A stretch of 64,000 nucleotides of DNA from Mesostigma viride (lineage: Eukaryota; Streptophyta; Mesostigmatophyceae; Mesostigmatales; Mesostigmataceae), in contig RPFO01000079.1 of NCBI GenBank assembly GCA_009746045.1, positions 6,736,953 to 6,800,952 of the forward strand. Reading direction: 5' to 3'. This document shows, one piece after another, positions 55,126 through 64,000 of the stretch. Made by a program: the position numbers and the translations under genes. The notes under the pieces were generated by a model. It searched no databases, was not told where the DNA came from, and was given only the letters and a program-made list of their open reading frames with translations. Numbering within the stretch: the first letter of the stretch is position 1; the number at the start of each line of letters is the position of its first letter.

Positions 55126-58100
55126 ATGGGATTTAAGTTGGCCAGCACGTCAATACAAGCGTCGGCGACTTTCTGCATAGCCGCGATCCTCTCCTTGTTG
55201 CTATCGTCCTGCCGCGGAGCCGAGACGCCAACCACCACCAGCATATTTCCTCAACGGTTAGTTTCTCATCCAGTAATATTACATCTTCTTTCCTTGCCAC
55301 AATTGCTGCTTTGACTCTTACCACGTGGACGTGTCCTAACATTATGGCCGGGAGAGGCCTTCGTCTCGGTTGCAGGTACGCCAGAAACAGCTGCTCTCTT
55401 TCGACCAGGGATGACGGAGATATCTTGGAGAAAAGTTGCAAGCTGAGAAGCGAGCACGGGCACGCGGGTGGCCTGTACCGGCTCATGTTTGGAGGTAAGA
55501 AAAATTCACCTGGCTTAGCCTCCGCCCCAATGGCCTGTTGGCTTGGCCGGCCTACGATGTTCATACTCCTGTCAGTGATTCTATATCCTCTCAATATAGC
55601 TCGGCATGTGCTACAGGCTTGGCCATCTCGCAGCTGACCATCTAGAACGGCTGCCACAAGGAGACTACCAATGAGGACAAGCTTGGAAATGCAAATGCCT
55701 GTTTTGTCATTAGTAAGTGATAGACCACCCCATACTGGGATATCCATAGGCAGGCCATGGTAGGTTAAGTGCATCTATACTCCAGCAGACTACTACAGAG
55801 GTCATGTATGCTTATCATAGCATATTGTGTGGTAGATAACCACCACCCACAGTTGCGTCGTATATGAAATATACAGGCACTTTTTTTTGCTTTTTTTGTA
55901 GTTTACTAGACGGCAGCACTTTTTTTACTATTCCTTGTTTGACTATGACGCAAGATACGGGCACTTGCATGTATGATGATACTGTCGTACAGAGATGGAA
56001 ATGGCATGCCATGGATTCAAGTCCAATCAGTATACTTTAAAATACTCAGTCTACTGTGTATCAGTTTACTTCAAAACACTTGTCCTGTTGTTGTCACCAC
56101 ATCGTCTAGGGGTCTCACGGGAGTCATTGCTTGTGTGGGTGCGTGGCTAACACATGCGCGGCGTTTGTCAGAAGGCCAACCCAGGTGCCGTGATGCCAAC
56201 CTGCCTTGCCAACCTGCCTTGCCAACCGGCCTTGCCAACCTGCCTTGCCAACCTGCCTTGCCAACCTGCCTTGCCAACCTGCCTCGCCAACCTGCCTTGC
56301 CAACCTGCCTCGCCAACCTGCCTTGCCAACCTGCCTTGCCAACCTGCCTTGCCAACCTGCCTTGCCAACCTGCCTCGCCAACCTGCCTTGCCAACCTGCC
56401 TCGCCAATCTTTGGCGGTGATGGGTTTCACGCACCATCATCGTGCCTCTCCACTTGGCCAGGTTCCCAGTCACATAGCAAGCACTGTATCTCGTATCAAT
56501 ATGTAACAAGCATGTACGAGGCCACGTGGGAGATGAGCGCATGTGTGAGGTCACGTGGGGTACAAGCATGCATGAATGAAGCCACGCGGGGGCAGGTATC
56601 TCAGAACTCTTTGTGTGATGGGCCCAGGAAAGCGATCGGCAGAATTGTGGCCGGCAAATATGTGGTCTTTGTCACCTGCCAACGCGGTCTACTCACGGAC
56701 CCATGCATAACCTGCCACAAATGGTTGGATGCCCCTTGTGACGTTATGGTCTCGTCGTGACGACGAATACGGTGTCATGCAGCACACATGCCTGGTAGAC
56801 TCGGTTTGGAAGCTGTGTGGGCAGTTTTGCTAGCTGGCAGGTGCCCTCCTGATCACTGTAGCTTCTCAAGTCACAGTGTGCCAAACGATGCACATTGTTA
56901 TTCACTTAGTCTGTTCTCGCAGCCCGTCAACATGGCTCCCACAGCTGGAATGGCAGTGATTGTGATGGGCTGCAGGGCACAACACATATAGACACTGACA
57001 CTGACACTGACACTGACACTGACACTGACACTGACACTGACACTGACACTGACACTGACACTGACACTGACACTGACACTGACACTGACACTGACACACG
57101 CCCACGGCCACGCCCACGCCCACGCCCACGCCCACGCCCACGCTCACGCCCACGCCCACACGCACGCCCACACGCACGCACACATGCACACACGCACACA
57201 CACACACACGCACACGCACACGCACACGCACACGCACACGTACACGCACACACACACAAACGCACACACACACACGTGGTCCCTGTGTGGGTGTACGGAC
57301 CTACTTGTACTACAACAATGATCGTAACAACTTCGATAACAACTAACAGCCGTTCCCCATGTTTGGATTACCTTGGACATCATTTTGTGGAGCGTTATAA
57401 CCAATAGTACCCAAACGTTATAACCAATAGTACCCACACGTTCTAACCAATAGTACCCAATAGTTGTAACCAATAGTACCCAAGCGTTATAACCAATAGT
57501 ACCCGAGCGTTATAACCAATAGTACCCAATAGTTGTAACCAATAGTACCCAAGCGTTATAACCATTAGTACCCAAGCGTTATAACCAATAGTACCCAACC
57601 GTTATAACCAATAGTACCCAAGCGTTATAACGAATAGTACCCAAGCGTTATAACCAATAGTACCCAAGCGTCATTACCAATAGTACCCAAGCGTTATAAC
57701 CAATAGTACCCAAGCGTTATAACCAATATTACCCAAGCGTTACAACCAATAGTACCCAATAGTTATAACCTATTCTACGAACGAATTCCGTGCCCCTGGC
57801 CCCTGCCCCCTGCCCCTGCCCCCTGGCCCCTGGCCCCTGGCCCCCTTCCCTCTACCCGCAGAGACCAACTGCACCTTCACGTTGGAGGATTGCGTATCCG
57901 ACGTCTGCTACAGCTTCCGTGACGGCACGCAGAAGTAAGCTCGCGCGACGCTGGCTTGTCAAGCCTTTCTTGCTGAATCCCCCCCCCCCCCCCCCCTGCG
58001 CTTGCTCTTCCTCACACCCGTGTTGCCCAATGCCGCCACCCACGTTGCCTAGTGCTCTGCCCAGTGCTCTCACTTGGTTGAATCCTGGTGTGATTCTCCA

Positions 58101-59502
58101 CAGCGCACAGTCTATAGTACAGTCTGTTTCTGGTCACAGGCCCGTAGGTTTTCCTGCGCCGTGCTCCCCGGCAGTGCCCCGACACTGCACACCGCACTAT
58201 CCGCCAGTGAGCCCTCCCAGGGTGCCAGTCACCCCCTCCCGCAGTCCCCTTTCTGTCCTCGGTTCCACTCACTTTCTCACGGTCCCCCCACTCCGTCCTT
58301 TATGCATGACTGCAGCCTGCCTCTCCCGACAATCCTTACAATACGCGTGCTGCGCTGTTTGCTCACGGGTATGTCCATCGTGTGCACGTCCTGCCATTGG
58401 TCTACAACAACCTTGTTTGCATGGCGGCAGTCTGCCCCAGGACCAGATCCCCCGCCCGCTGCCGAGCAGCTTCTTCTCATCCATCCAGGTCGTATCCGGC
58501 GCGTCATCCGCCAAGTGGACCAGGTACGGATGGCAGAAGAATGAAAGTGGACCATGTACGGATGGTAGAAGAGTGAAAGTGGACCAGGGTCGGATGGTAG
58601 AAGAACACAACAGGTAGAAAGCCATGGCTGCGGTTGTGGAGCAGTATCTGATTGGGGGCCAAGGGGTGCGCCAAGAATGAAGGGGCTGCGCCATCACCAG
58701 TGGATGCGTGCCATTCTGTACAGAACTTTACTCAGTAATGTCAATACTGCGTGAGTGCACGAGCGTGGTTTGCTTTTTTGTCAGCAGGTGTTTGGGAGGT
58801 TTTAGGAGAAATGCCGAGCGCACGCATGTGTAATCCTTCACCCCCCTTCTCACGGCATACATCTCATTGGTGTGATTGAGATTTTTGCAAATAGCGAAAG
58901 GTTACAATGCAAATAGGGGAAGGTGACAATGCAAATAGGGGAAGGTGAAAATGCGTTTAGGTTGTCAGTCTCCTGTAGAAGCGGGAGAAAGCTGGCCCCC
59001 AAATGGGAGTTGGACGGAATACCATGGGAGGTAGGGGGCTCGCGCCGCTGAAGGCACAGTCGCCTGCCCAAATCTTGTTACCATCTCGTGCTGTATGTCG
59101 GGCTTGAAGCAGTGGCATGCGCCCAATTCTTTTCATTTTTGAGAGAATGTGGTTGAGGTGCATGGGCGATGTCGCATCCCTAAGAAGCCCCCCTTTTCTA
59201 TGTTTTGGTGGTTTTCAAGGTTGGATGTACCATCTTGGACCTGCCCCCCGGGTTGTTAACGACGGCGCCCTCCTGTATTTCCGACTTTTCATTCGCCGCC
59301 CACAACCCGGCCTGCCCCTTGTGTGTGTCATGGATCCCTGGCCGCCCATGAAACCTCTGTCCACAGGGATGGCTTTGCCTTCAAGGCCACCGATGACAAA
59401 GTGGTCCTCCAATACTCCACCCACACGTGCGCGGCGTTCTATGCGTACCGAGGGAGGGAGCCGCTTCAGCTCTGCACCGAACCAATACTCGCAATCACGC
59501 AG
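55126..59502 (+). CDS. Unrecognised secreted protein gene, at least five exons (3' end not found)
   Basis: Exons: 55126-55256, 55376-55494, 57862-57934, 58431-58523, 59367-59502. The phases agree throughout (552 nt, 184 codons). Residues 1-30 form a signal peptide (ASATFCIAAILSLLLSSCRG). The mature part has several Cys (NSCSLSTRDD, SCKLRSEHG, ETNCTFTLEDCVSDVCYSF, YSTHTCAAFYAYRG, LQLCTEPI) and an N-glycosylation sequon, NCT. I do not recognise the family. The order and phase fit make a real gene likely, but no domain supports it. A further exon encoding FLLDPRYYAGNLILDRE may lie at 60139-60190 (+); it needs an intermediate exon, of length 2 modulo 3, that I could not find. Introns contain 13-bp, 6-bp and 23-bp arrays. 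A secreted or lumenal role is the only inference. Confidence 0.5.
56196..56410. repeat. 13-bp minisatellite in intron 2
   Basis: About 16 copies of CCTTGCCAACCTG with CCTCGCC variants. It gives artificial CLANLPCQPALPT frames. Confidence 0.95.
56990..57270. repeat. (CACTGA)n array followed by CGCCCA and CA repeats
   Basis: About 17 copies of the hexamer CACTGA (to 57096), then CACGCC units, then CA/CG dinucleotides. A simple-sequence composite with no coding meaning. Confidence 0.95.
57400..57775. repeat. 23-bp minisatellite, about 16 copies, in intron 2
   Basis: The unit is based on TATAACCAATAGTACCCAAG with CGT. Some units are shortened (CAATAGTTG). It ends about 90 bp before the exon 3 acceptor. 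Confidence 0.95.
58515..58610 (+). repeat. 32-bp tandem copies of the exon 4 end plus donor
   Basis: GTGGACCAG then GTACGGATGG at 58515 is the exon 4 boundary. It recurs at 58547 (GTGGACCATGTACGGATGG) and 58579 (GTGGACCAGGGTCGGATGG), each followed by AGAAGA and TGAAA or AGAAGAAC. The first copy keeps a GTACGG donor. Confidence 0.85.
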
Positions 59503-60489
59503 GTGGACTCGGGGCTTCCTATCAGCCTGGATTGTGCCTGATGGCCCCAAGGGTTGAGTCGTGCCATCTTTGAGAGCACAGACGGTTCCAATGAGGGCAT
59601 TACGTGTTAATTCAGTGGCGTACGACACTTACCTGACAGGGATACCGGATACTGATTATGCCACCTGGATTCGGGAGAGGATGACATAGCTTTAAGCTTC
59701 CTATAGCATTCTCACAGGGAGTATGCATCTTTGTGATGGGGAGCTGGTCCTCCACAAGGGTGTAGAGCGCGCCGCCAAAAGAGTGCGCGACCCTTACCTC
59801 CGCTCTCCTGCTCCACAGCGGTAGGCATGGGGCTGACGTTGCGGATCTGGTCATGTGTTCGTAGTGAGGTGGCGCACGTTAACTGGCACCAGGTGCGGAG
59901 GCTGGAGGGTGTGGATGCAAGGCTTGAATGGATGTCCATGTCCCATTCGCCTCACATAGGTACCGCAGATCATCCACAATTTGCAAAGGCTTGATCTTTG
60001 ACATTGTGCATGGCTTGCCCTTCTGTGTCTTTTTGGCAGAACTTGTTCAGTGAGTACATGCACCAGAGTTGGACACATGCACTGACACCGGGGCCTTCAG
60101 TCCCACCGGGGGGAATGGTGTATGTGGCACAGCCACAGGTTCTTGCTTGATCCTCGCTACTACGCCGGTAACCTCATTTTGGACCGGGAGGTGCATGCTT
60201 TGCCTTGGAGCCGGGAGGACGCATGTACCAGCTTGCACAAACAGGCCGGGCCGGCAGTACTTGACATGCTTGAGCGGCCATGCATTGATATTGCAAGTGG
60301 CTGCATGGCAGCTGTCTGATGCTGATTATGCAACTGAATGAAAGTGAATTTCACACTGTATACTACACACCATGCGTTCCCAACCGTGGACAAGACCTTC
60401 CATGTCGCGTTTGCGTGCCATTATGTCCTAGACTATCACTTGGAAGACATATCCACAGCACAGTAGACTGTCTACAACGGTAGACTGAG

Positions 60490-61075
60490 CATACCACAAC
60501 AGTAAATATTCAGCCACAAGCGTTAAGTAGAGTTGGGTACTATAGCATCCGGTGCATGCGGCGCTTCACACCGGCCGGTACCCAGACTTGGACAAATCCA
60601 AGCCAAACGGCTACCGCGGCACGGCCAAACCAACGGATTTGAACCCGACGTGAATGATTCGGTGAACAGCCGTTTCTCGAGTGCACGGACGTAAGTGATC
60701 GCGGACGTGACATCCATGCTCCAGAGTAAAAACCATTACCAGTTTAAGTTCTGAATGGTATCTAGATCGAATATAACGTACCATGCTAGATTATTAAAAT
60801 AACGATTCGAGTTTTGTTTTGTTAATTATTTTCAATGAAATGTGCGTCTAGGCTGTATGTCACGTCCGTGATCATTTATGTCCGTGCACTCGAGAAACGG
60901 CTGTTCACCGAATCATTTACGTCCGGTTCAGTTCCGTTGGTTTGGTTCCGTGGTAGCCGTTTGGCTTGGATTTGTTCAAGTCTGGGTATGTACAGGCCGG
61001 TGTGAAGCGCCGCGGGCCGGATGCTAGTACCCAACTCTACGACCATGTGGCTGAATATTGTGGGGAAGCGCCCGC
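60490..61075. mobile_element. Large foldback element with arms of about 200 bp
   Basis: The left arm (about 60490-60720) and right arm (about 60860-61075) are imperfect reverse complements. Shared motifs include AATATTCAGCCACA, GTAGAGTTGGGTAC, GGCGCTTCACACCGGCC, AAATCCAAGCCAAACGGCTA, CGGTGAACAGCCGTTTCTCG and GTGCACGGAC. The central loop is AT-rich and non-coding. Foldback/MITE structure; no transposase. Confidence 0.85.
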
Positions 61076-61216
61076 GTGTGCAAACATACGGGAAGCACGC
61101 CAGACAGCCCCCCTCTAGAGGGTAGAATTGATGTTGATAGATGTTTGTAGATAGCTGTTGTAGATAGATTAGGCCGGTAGGGCTGTTTGCACCCATCCAT
61201 CCATCCATCGGGGTTA

Positions 61217-61244
61217 ATGCTCCGTGACTCCCCAACAGGAGCAC
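61217..61244 (-). repeat. 28-bp hairpin module, copy 4, with an (ATTA)n tail
   Basis: TGCTCCGTGACTCCCCAACA then GGAGCAC, followed by GAGTCTAATTAATTAATTAA. The same arrangement (module, GAGT, AATTAATT tract) occurs at 20006-20050. Confidence 0.75.
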
Positions 61245-62646
61245 GAGTCTAATTAATTAATTAATTAATTAATGTGGCTGAATATTTTCTTTTGTAGTAT
61301 CAAGGAGACAACCATTTTGTAGTATCAAAGAGACAACCACTACAATACGCTTCCGCGGACACCTTTTTCAGCGGGGAAAGTGCCCCCGGGCTTCCGGGGC
61401 AAATTCAGCAAGCGCTGCGGAACTTAGATACTAAAATTTCGTTTTTGGTTCGTACCGTACAGCCAATCATTTTGCGCCCGGATCAAATTGTGATCTGGGC
61501 ACTGAACACAAAAATTTCAGCGGAACGTACGAAAAACCAACGCAACTACAGAAAATTTTCAGTGACGAAACTGTAGTACCGTGTACCAAGCAAAGTATAG
61601 TAGGACTTCGCTAAAATCACGTTCGGAATTTTTCCCCGCAAGATTCCCCCGCAAGATTCCCCCGCACGATTCCCCCCGCTAGGTTCAGGCTCCAGTCGAT
61701 GCTCGCCAAATGGCGCAAAAAAAGAAACATATGTTAAAATCAACGGTGCAAATCCTCGTTACCGCTCGGGTAACATTCTCACTCATTTCGCGTCTCCTAC
61801 GAACCGTATTGTAGTGACCAGCGCAGGCCAGAAATCGGGAGAATCCGGACCATGGTAGCTCGAGCCTGCCGTTATCTTTTCCGCGTTTTCGAGTCGTTCA
61901 GGATGATGAAGATGAATGGTGATGGAAATGTGTATCCTTGTGCATTGAAATTATGGCTGGCTTACGTGTGGAGCGACTAGATGACCTAGACGGTGGGGCC
62001 GGAAACAGCATGCTTGATCAGGGCGTGTGTTTCTAGCCTAACTGGCCGGGAGTGTCTAGTGGTGAGCACCATTGCTGCGATCGCTCTCCCACCATTTACG
62101 AGGAAATACCCGCAAATGGAAAACCACTGAAAAGGTCTAGCTAGTCAGTCATCACGTTAGCCATGCCATGATTCCAAACGTCCAAGAACTGCACACGGTG
62201 CAAAGGCAAAAAGCCGGAGGACAGCACTTTCAAATGTGCGGCGGGAACCAAAAGCCCGCGGATGCCAGAAAACATCGTGTTGCGGCAGCGACGCGACGAT
62301 GTGGACAACGAATCCAGTGCCAAGCTCGGAACGGCCGCAAAGGAGATCTGGCATCACAGGGTTCAGATGTGCGGAGATACTATGCGATCCAGCCGGTCCA
62401 GTATGTTCAGTTTATACAACTGGCACGCCTTGAGCGGGATGAGGCCCAGTCGACACGCCGGCGACCCCAGCCAGGACGGAGACGACGCATATCCGTCCTG
62501 AAAGAAAGCCTCCATGCGTTGACAAGCATTAACCCCAATCGCCACCCTCCCCCCCCCCCCCCCCCACCCCAACCCCCACCTCCAGCACAGTCTACCCTTC
62601 TCCACCCCCACCCCCACTGACCCCCACCCCCCCGCTAATAGGGCAA
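61245..62646. other. Spacer before the LINE relic
   Basis: It contains a GATTCCCCCGCAA mini-array (61638-61676), the dispersed repeat at 61812-61996, and C-rich tracts at 62545-62630. Short frames near 62170-62520 could be an untranslated leader or eroded ORF of the LINE, but no motif supports that. Confidence 0.45.
61812..61996 (+). mobile_element. Dispersed repeat (SINE/MITE-like), copy 3
   Basis: GACCAGCGCAGGCCAGAAAT, CGGGAGAATCCGGACC, TAGCTCGAGCCTGCCG, GGTGATGGAAATGTGTATCC, GAAATTATGGCTGG and AGATGACCTAGAC parallel 32165-32340 along the whole length and 43775-43860 (reversed) over the first half. Confidence 0.75.
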
Positions 62647-64000
62647 CGGCCCATTCTTGGTATTGCAAGTTTTAACGTGCGCACCCTCCCTGCAGATCCT
62701 TCTACGAGCGGCGGCACCCCAGCACGCCAGCGCGTCGACGAGCTGATCGCCCTGTGCCGGCGCCGACAACAAGATCGCTGTTCTTGGAGTCCAGGAGCAC
62801 CGACGCACCGTTGACCCTCAGCACGCGGTCAACGGTCTGCTGGTCGACGACCTGCGTGCAGGCTGGCGGTTCCACTATGGTGGCGGCGACGCGCCGGGCC
62901 AAGGTGGTGTGGGCCTCTTGTGCTCGCCGGCAGCATCAGAGCAGCTCCAGTCCATCGTGCTGCGGTCCCCGCGTGTGCTAGTGGCCACTTTTTCAGCCAC
63001 TGAGGGCCATTCACACCACACGCTAACCGTTATCGTGGGATATGCACCACATGCGGGTCAAGCTCAGGCGGAACGTGAGGCCTTCTTCGACGCCCTCTTG
63101 AGGAGGAGGAGGCCAACATCCCAGCTCGGCACTTCCTGGTTATGCTGCTTGACGCCAACGCCACGCTGCCAGTTGGCACTGGGGGCGCTCAGTATTCCCC
63201 ACCCAACACGACAGCCAACGGTAACACGCCTTTATTTGCGAATCTGCTGGCAGAATCTGCGCTGGTTGCATGTAATGCTTCTTTCGCACGCCCCGCTGAG
63301 CAGCTGGCCACCTTTTTTGGCCCGTCGGATCGGGTGGTGTCGGCCTTGACTATGTCTGTGTACGCCGGGCTCAGCGCCCCTCAGTTGTCGATGCTCGCGT
63401 CCTGCAAGATTCTGTCAGCACGGTGGAATCTGATCATCGTCTCGTGCTCGCTCGCATCAGATTGCGGTTTCAGGACTGGGGTGAAACCGTCGCGACAGCT
63501 GGCACCTCAGCCAGATCTGAAGGTGCTCCGGATTGTGCTGAAGGATGCCGACAAGATGTCAGCAGAAGAACAGGCCGCTATGTCGCACAGGGATGATTTC
63601 CTGGCCGTATTCGGCGCCCGGGGCAGCCGACAGCAGTTACACGCCATTCCGCCGCCGGGGGATATTTCAGTGATCCTCCGTGGTGTCGCCGCCAAGTATC
63701 GCCTGGCGGCCCGCACCCTTCCCACCTTGCCTCCGCGCCGGCAGCTTGCTGTCCACCGTCACACATCACCTAAAATCGGTCCGTCCGGTTACACGAGATC
63801 CTGGGAATTTTGGCGCGAACGCGTCGCGTTGAGGACGACGGGACCAGAAAAATTCCACCTCGCATGGCTGTCGACCCTATGTCCGCCGGAATATCAGTCA
63901 AAAGTCCATTATGCATGTTAAGTCGCTGCGATGGATGCAAACGACGCGTAAACTCTCCTGCTTTGCGATGATGCATGGTAGATATTATTCGCGTATGTTC
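62647..64000 (+). pseudogene. LINE ORF2, AP-endonuclease region, frameshifted, cut by the window end
   Basis: Endonuclease-exonuclease-phosphatase motifs lie in order but in changing frames. RPILGIASFNVRTLPADP starts at 62647 (frame A). After a shift near 62768 come NKIAVLGVQEHR and GQGGVGLLCSPA and LTVIVGYAPHAGQA. After a shift near 63105 come RHFLVMLLDANATLPVG and NGNTPLFANLLAE. After a shift near 63345 come DYVCVRR and VSTVESDHRLVLARIRLRF, whose SDH is the catalytic motif. Downstream, RSWEFWRERVALRTT precedes where a reverse transcriptase should start, outside the window. At least three frameshifts mean it is dead, unless they are sequencing errors. It may belong with the ORF1 copies A-D, but that link is not shown here. 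Confidence 0.78.

Noticed and set aside
55133-55774. Minus-strand frame of 213 aa
   Set aside because: Overlaps the plus-strand signal-peptide exon and the phase-matched exon 2; no motif of its own.
56620-56760. Cys-containing plus-strand stretch (CQRGLLTDPCITCHKW) as an exon of the secreted gene
   Set aside because: Available acceptors leave one base rather than the two needed after exon 2, so it does not fit the phase. Exon 3 at 57862 does.
56990-57096. Possible telomeric or centromeric hexamer (CACTGA)n
   Set aside because: Short, inside an intron, flanked by other simple repeats, and not a known telomere motif. The CCCTAA-like piece at 47140 is a few degenerate units only.
60600-60720. 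B-box-like GGGTTCAAATCC on the minus strand, possible tRNA
   Set aside because: The T-stem does not pair and no A box sits at the right distance; it is part of the foldback arm.
63142-63921. Single 259-aa plus-strand gene
   Set aside because: Only parts of this frame match the LINE ORF2; its middle (63348-63470) is out of frame with the SDH motif, so it is a segment of a pseudogene.

Overview
The window is eukaryotic nuclear DNA. Genes are split by GT-AG introns, one apparent GC-AG intron occurs, and introns and spacers are full of tandem repeats, microsatellites, foldback elements and decayed non-LTR retrotransposon pieces. I see no rRNA gene, no intact tRNA gene, no CRISPR array and no bacterial-style operon. 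The Nudix protein closely resembles plant Nudix hydrolases, and the histone demethylase has the tower-less, SRI-tailed form I associate with plant LDL3. A green-lineage microalga is therefore my best guess, held loosely.

Layout. 1-3.5 kb is repeat-rich with no convincing gene. 3.5-15.8 kb (+) holds a ten-exon, membrane-anchored sialidase-like (BNR/Asp-box) protein of 597 aa. 15.8-22.6 kb is spacer with two decayed L1-type ORF1 copies. 22.6-24.4 kb (-) is an unrecognised two-helix membrane protein. 25.5-25.7 kb (-) is a possible first exon of a secreted protein. 27.1-27.7 kb (+) is an intact Nudix hydrolase. 28.8-31.6 kb holds repeats and two more ORF1 fragments. 32.0-53.5 kb (-) is one very large gene of 22 exons and about 1,516 aa: a KDM1/LSD1-like histone demethylase with SWIRM, flavin amine oxidase, long charged linkers and a C-terminal SRI-like domain. 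54.3-54.8 kb has two tandem MITE-like elements. 55.1-59.5 kb or further (+) is an unrecognised secreted, Cys-containing multi-exon gene. 60.5-62 kb holds a large foldback element and a dispersed repeat. 62.6 kb to the end is a frameshifted AP-endonuclease region of a LINE ORF2.

All exon models were built by hand from reading frame, splice consensus and phase. For the sialidase and KDM1 genes every intron phase closes and the summed length is an exact multiple of three.

The most interesting signal is that introns in all three spliced genes contain tandem copies of the neighbouring exon-intron boundary: the last tens of bases of an exon plus its 5' splice site, or the 3' splice site plus the first bases of an exon. 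The extreme case is KDM1 exon 11, whose 3' end and donor are repeated 18 more times as a 66-bp, stop-free array. This looks like a recurrent route of intron growth in this genome, and it supplies decoy splice sites.
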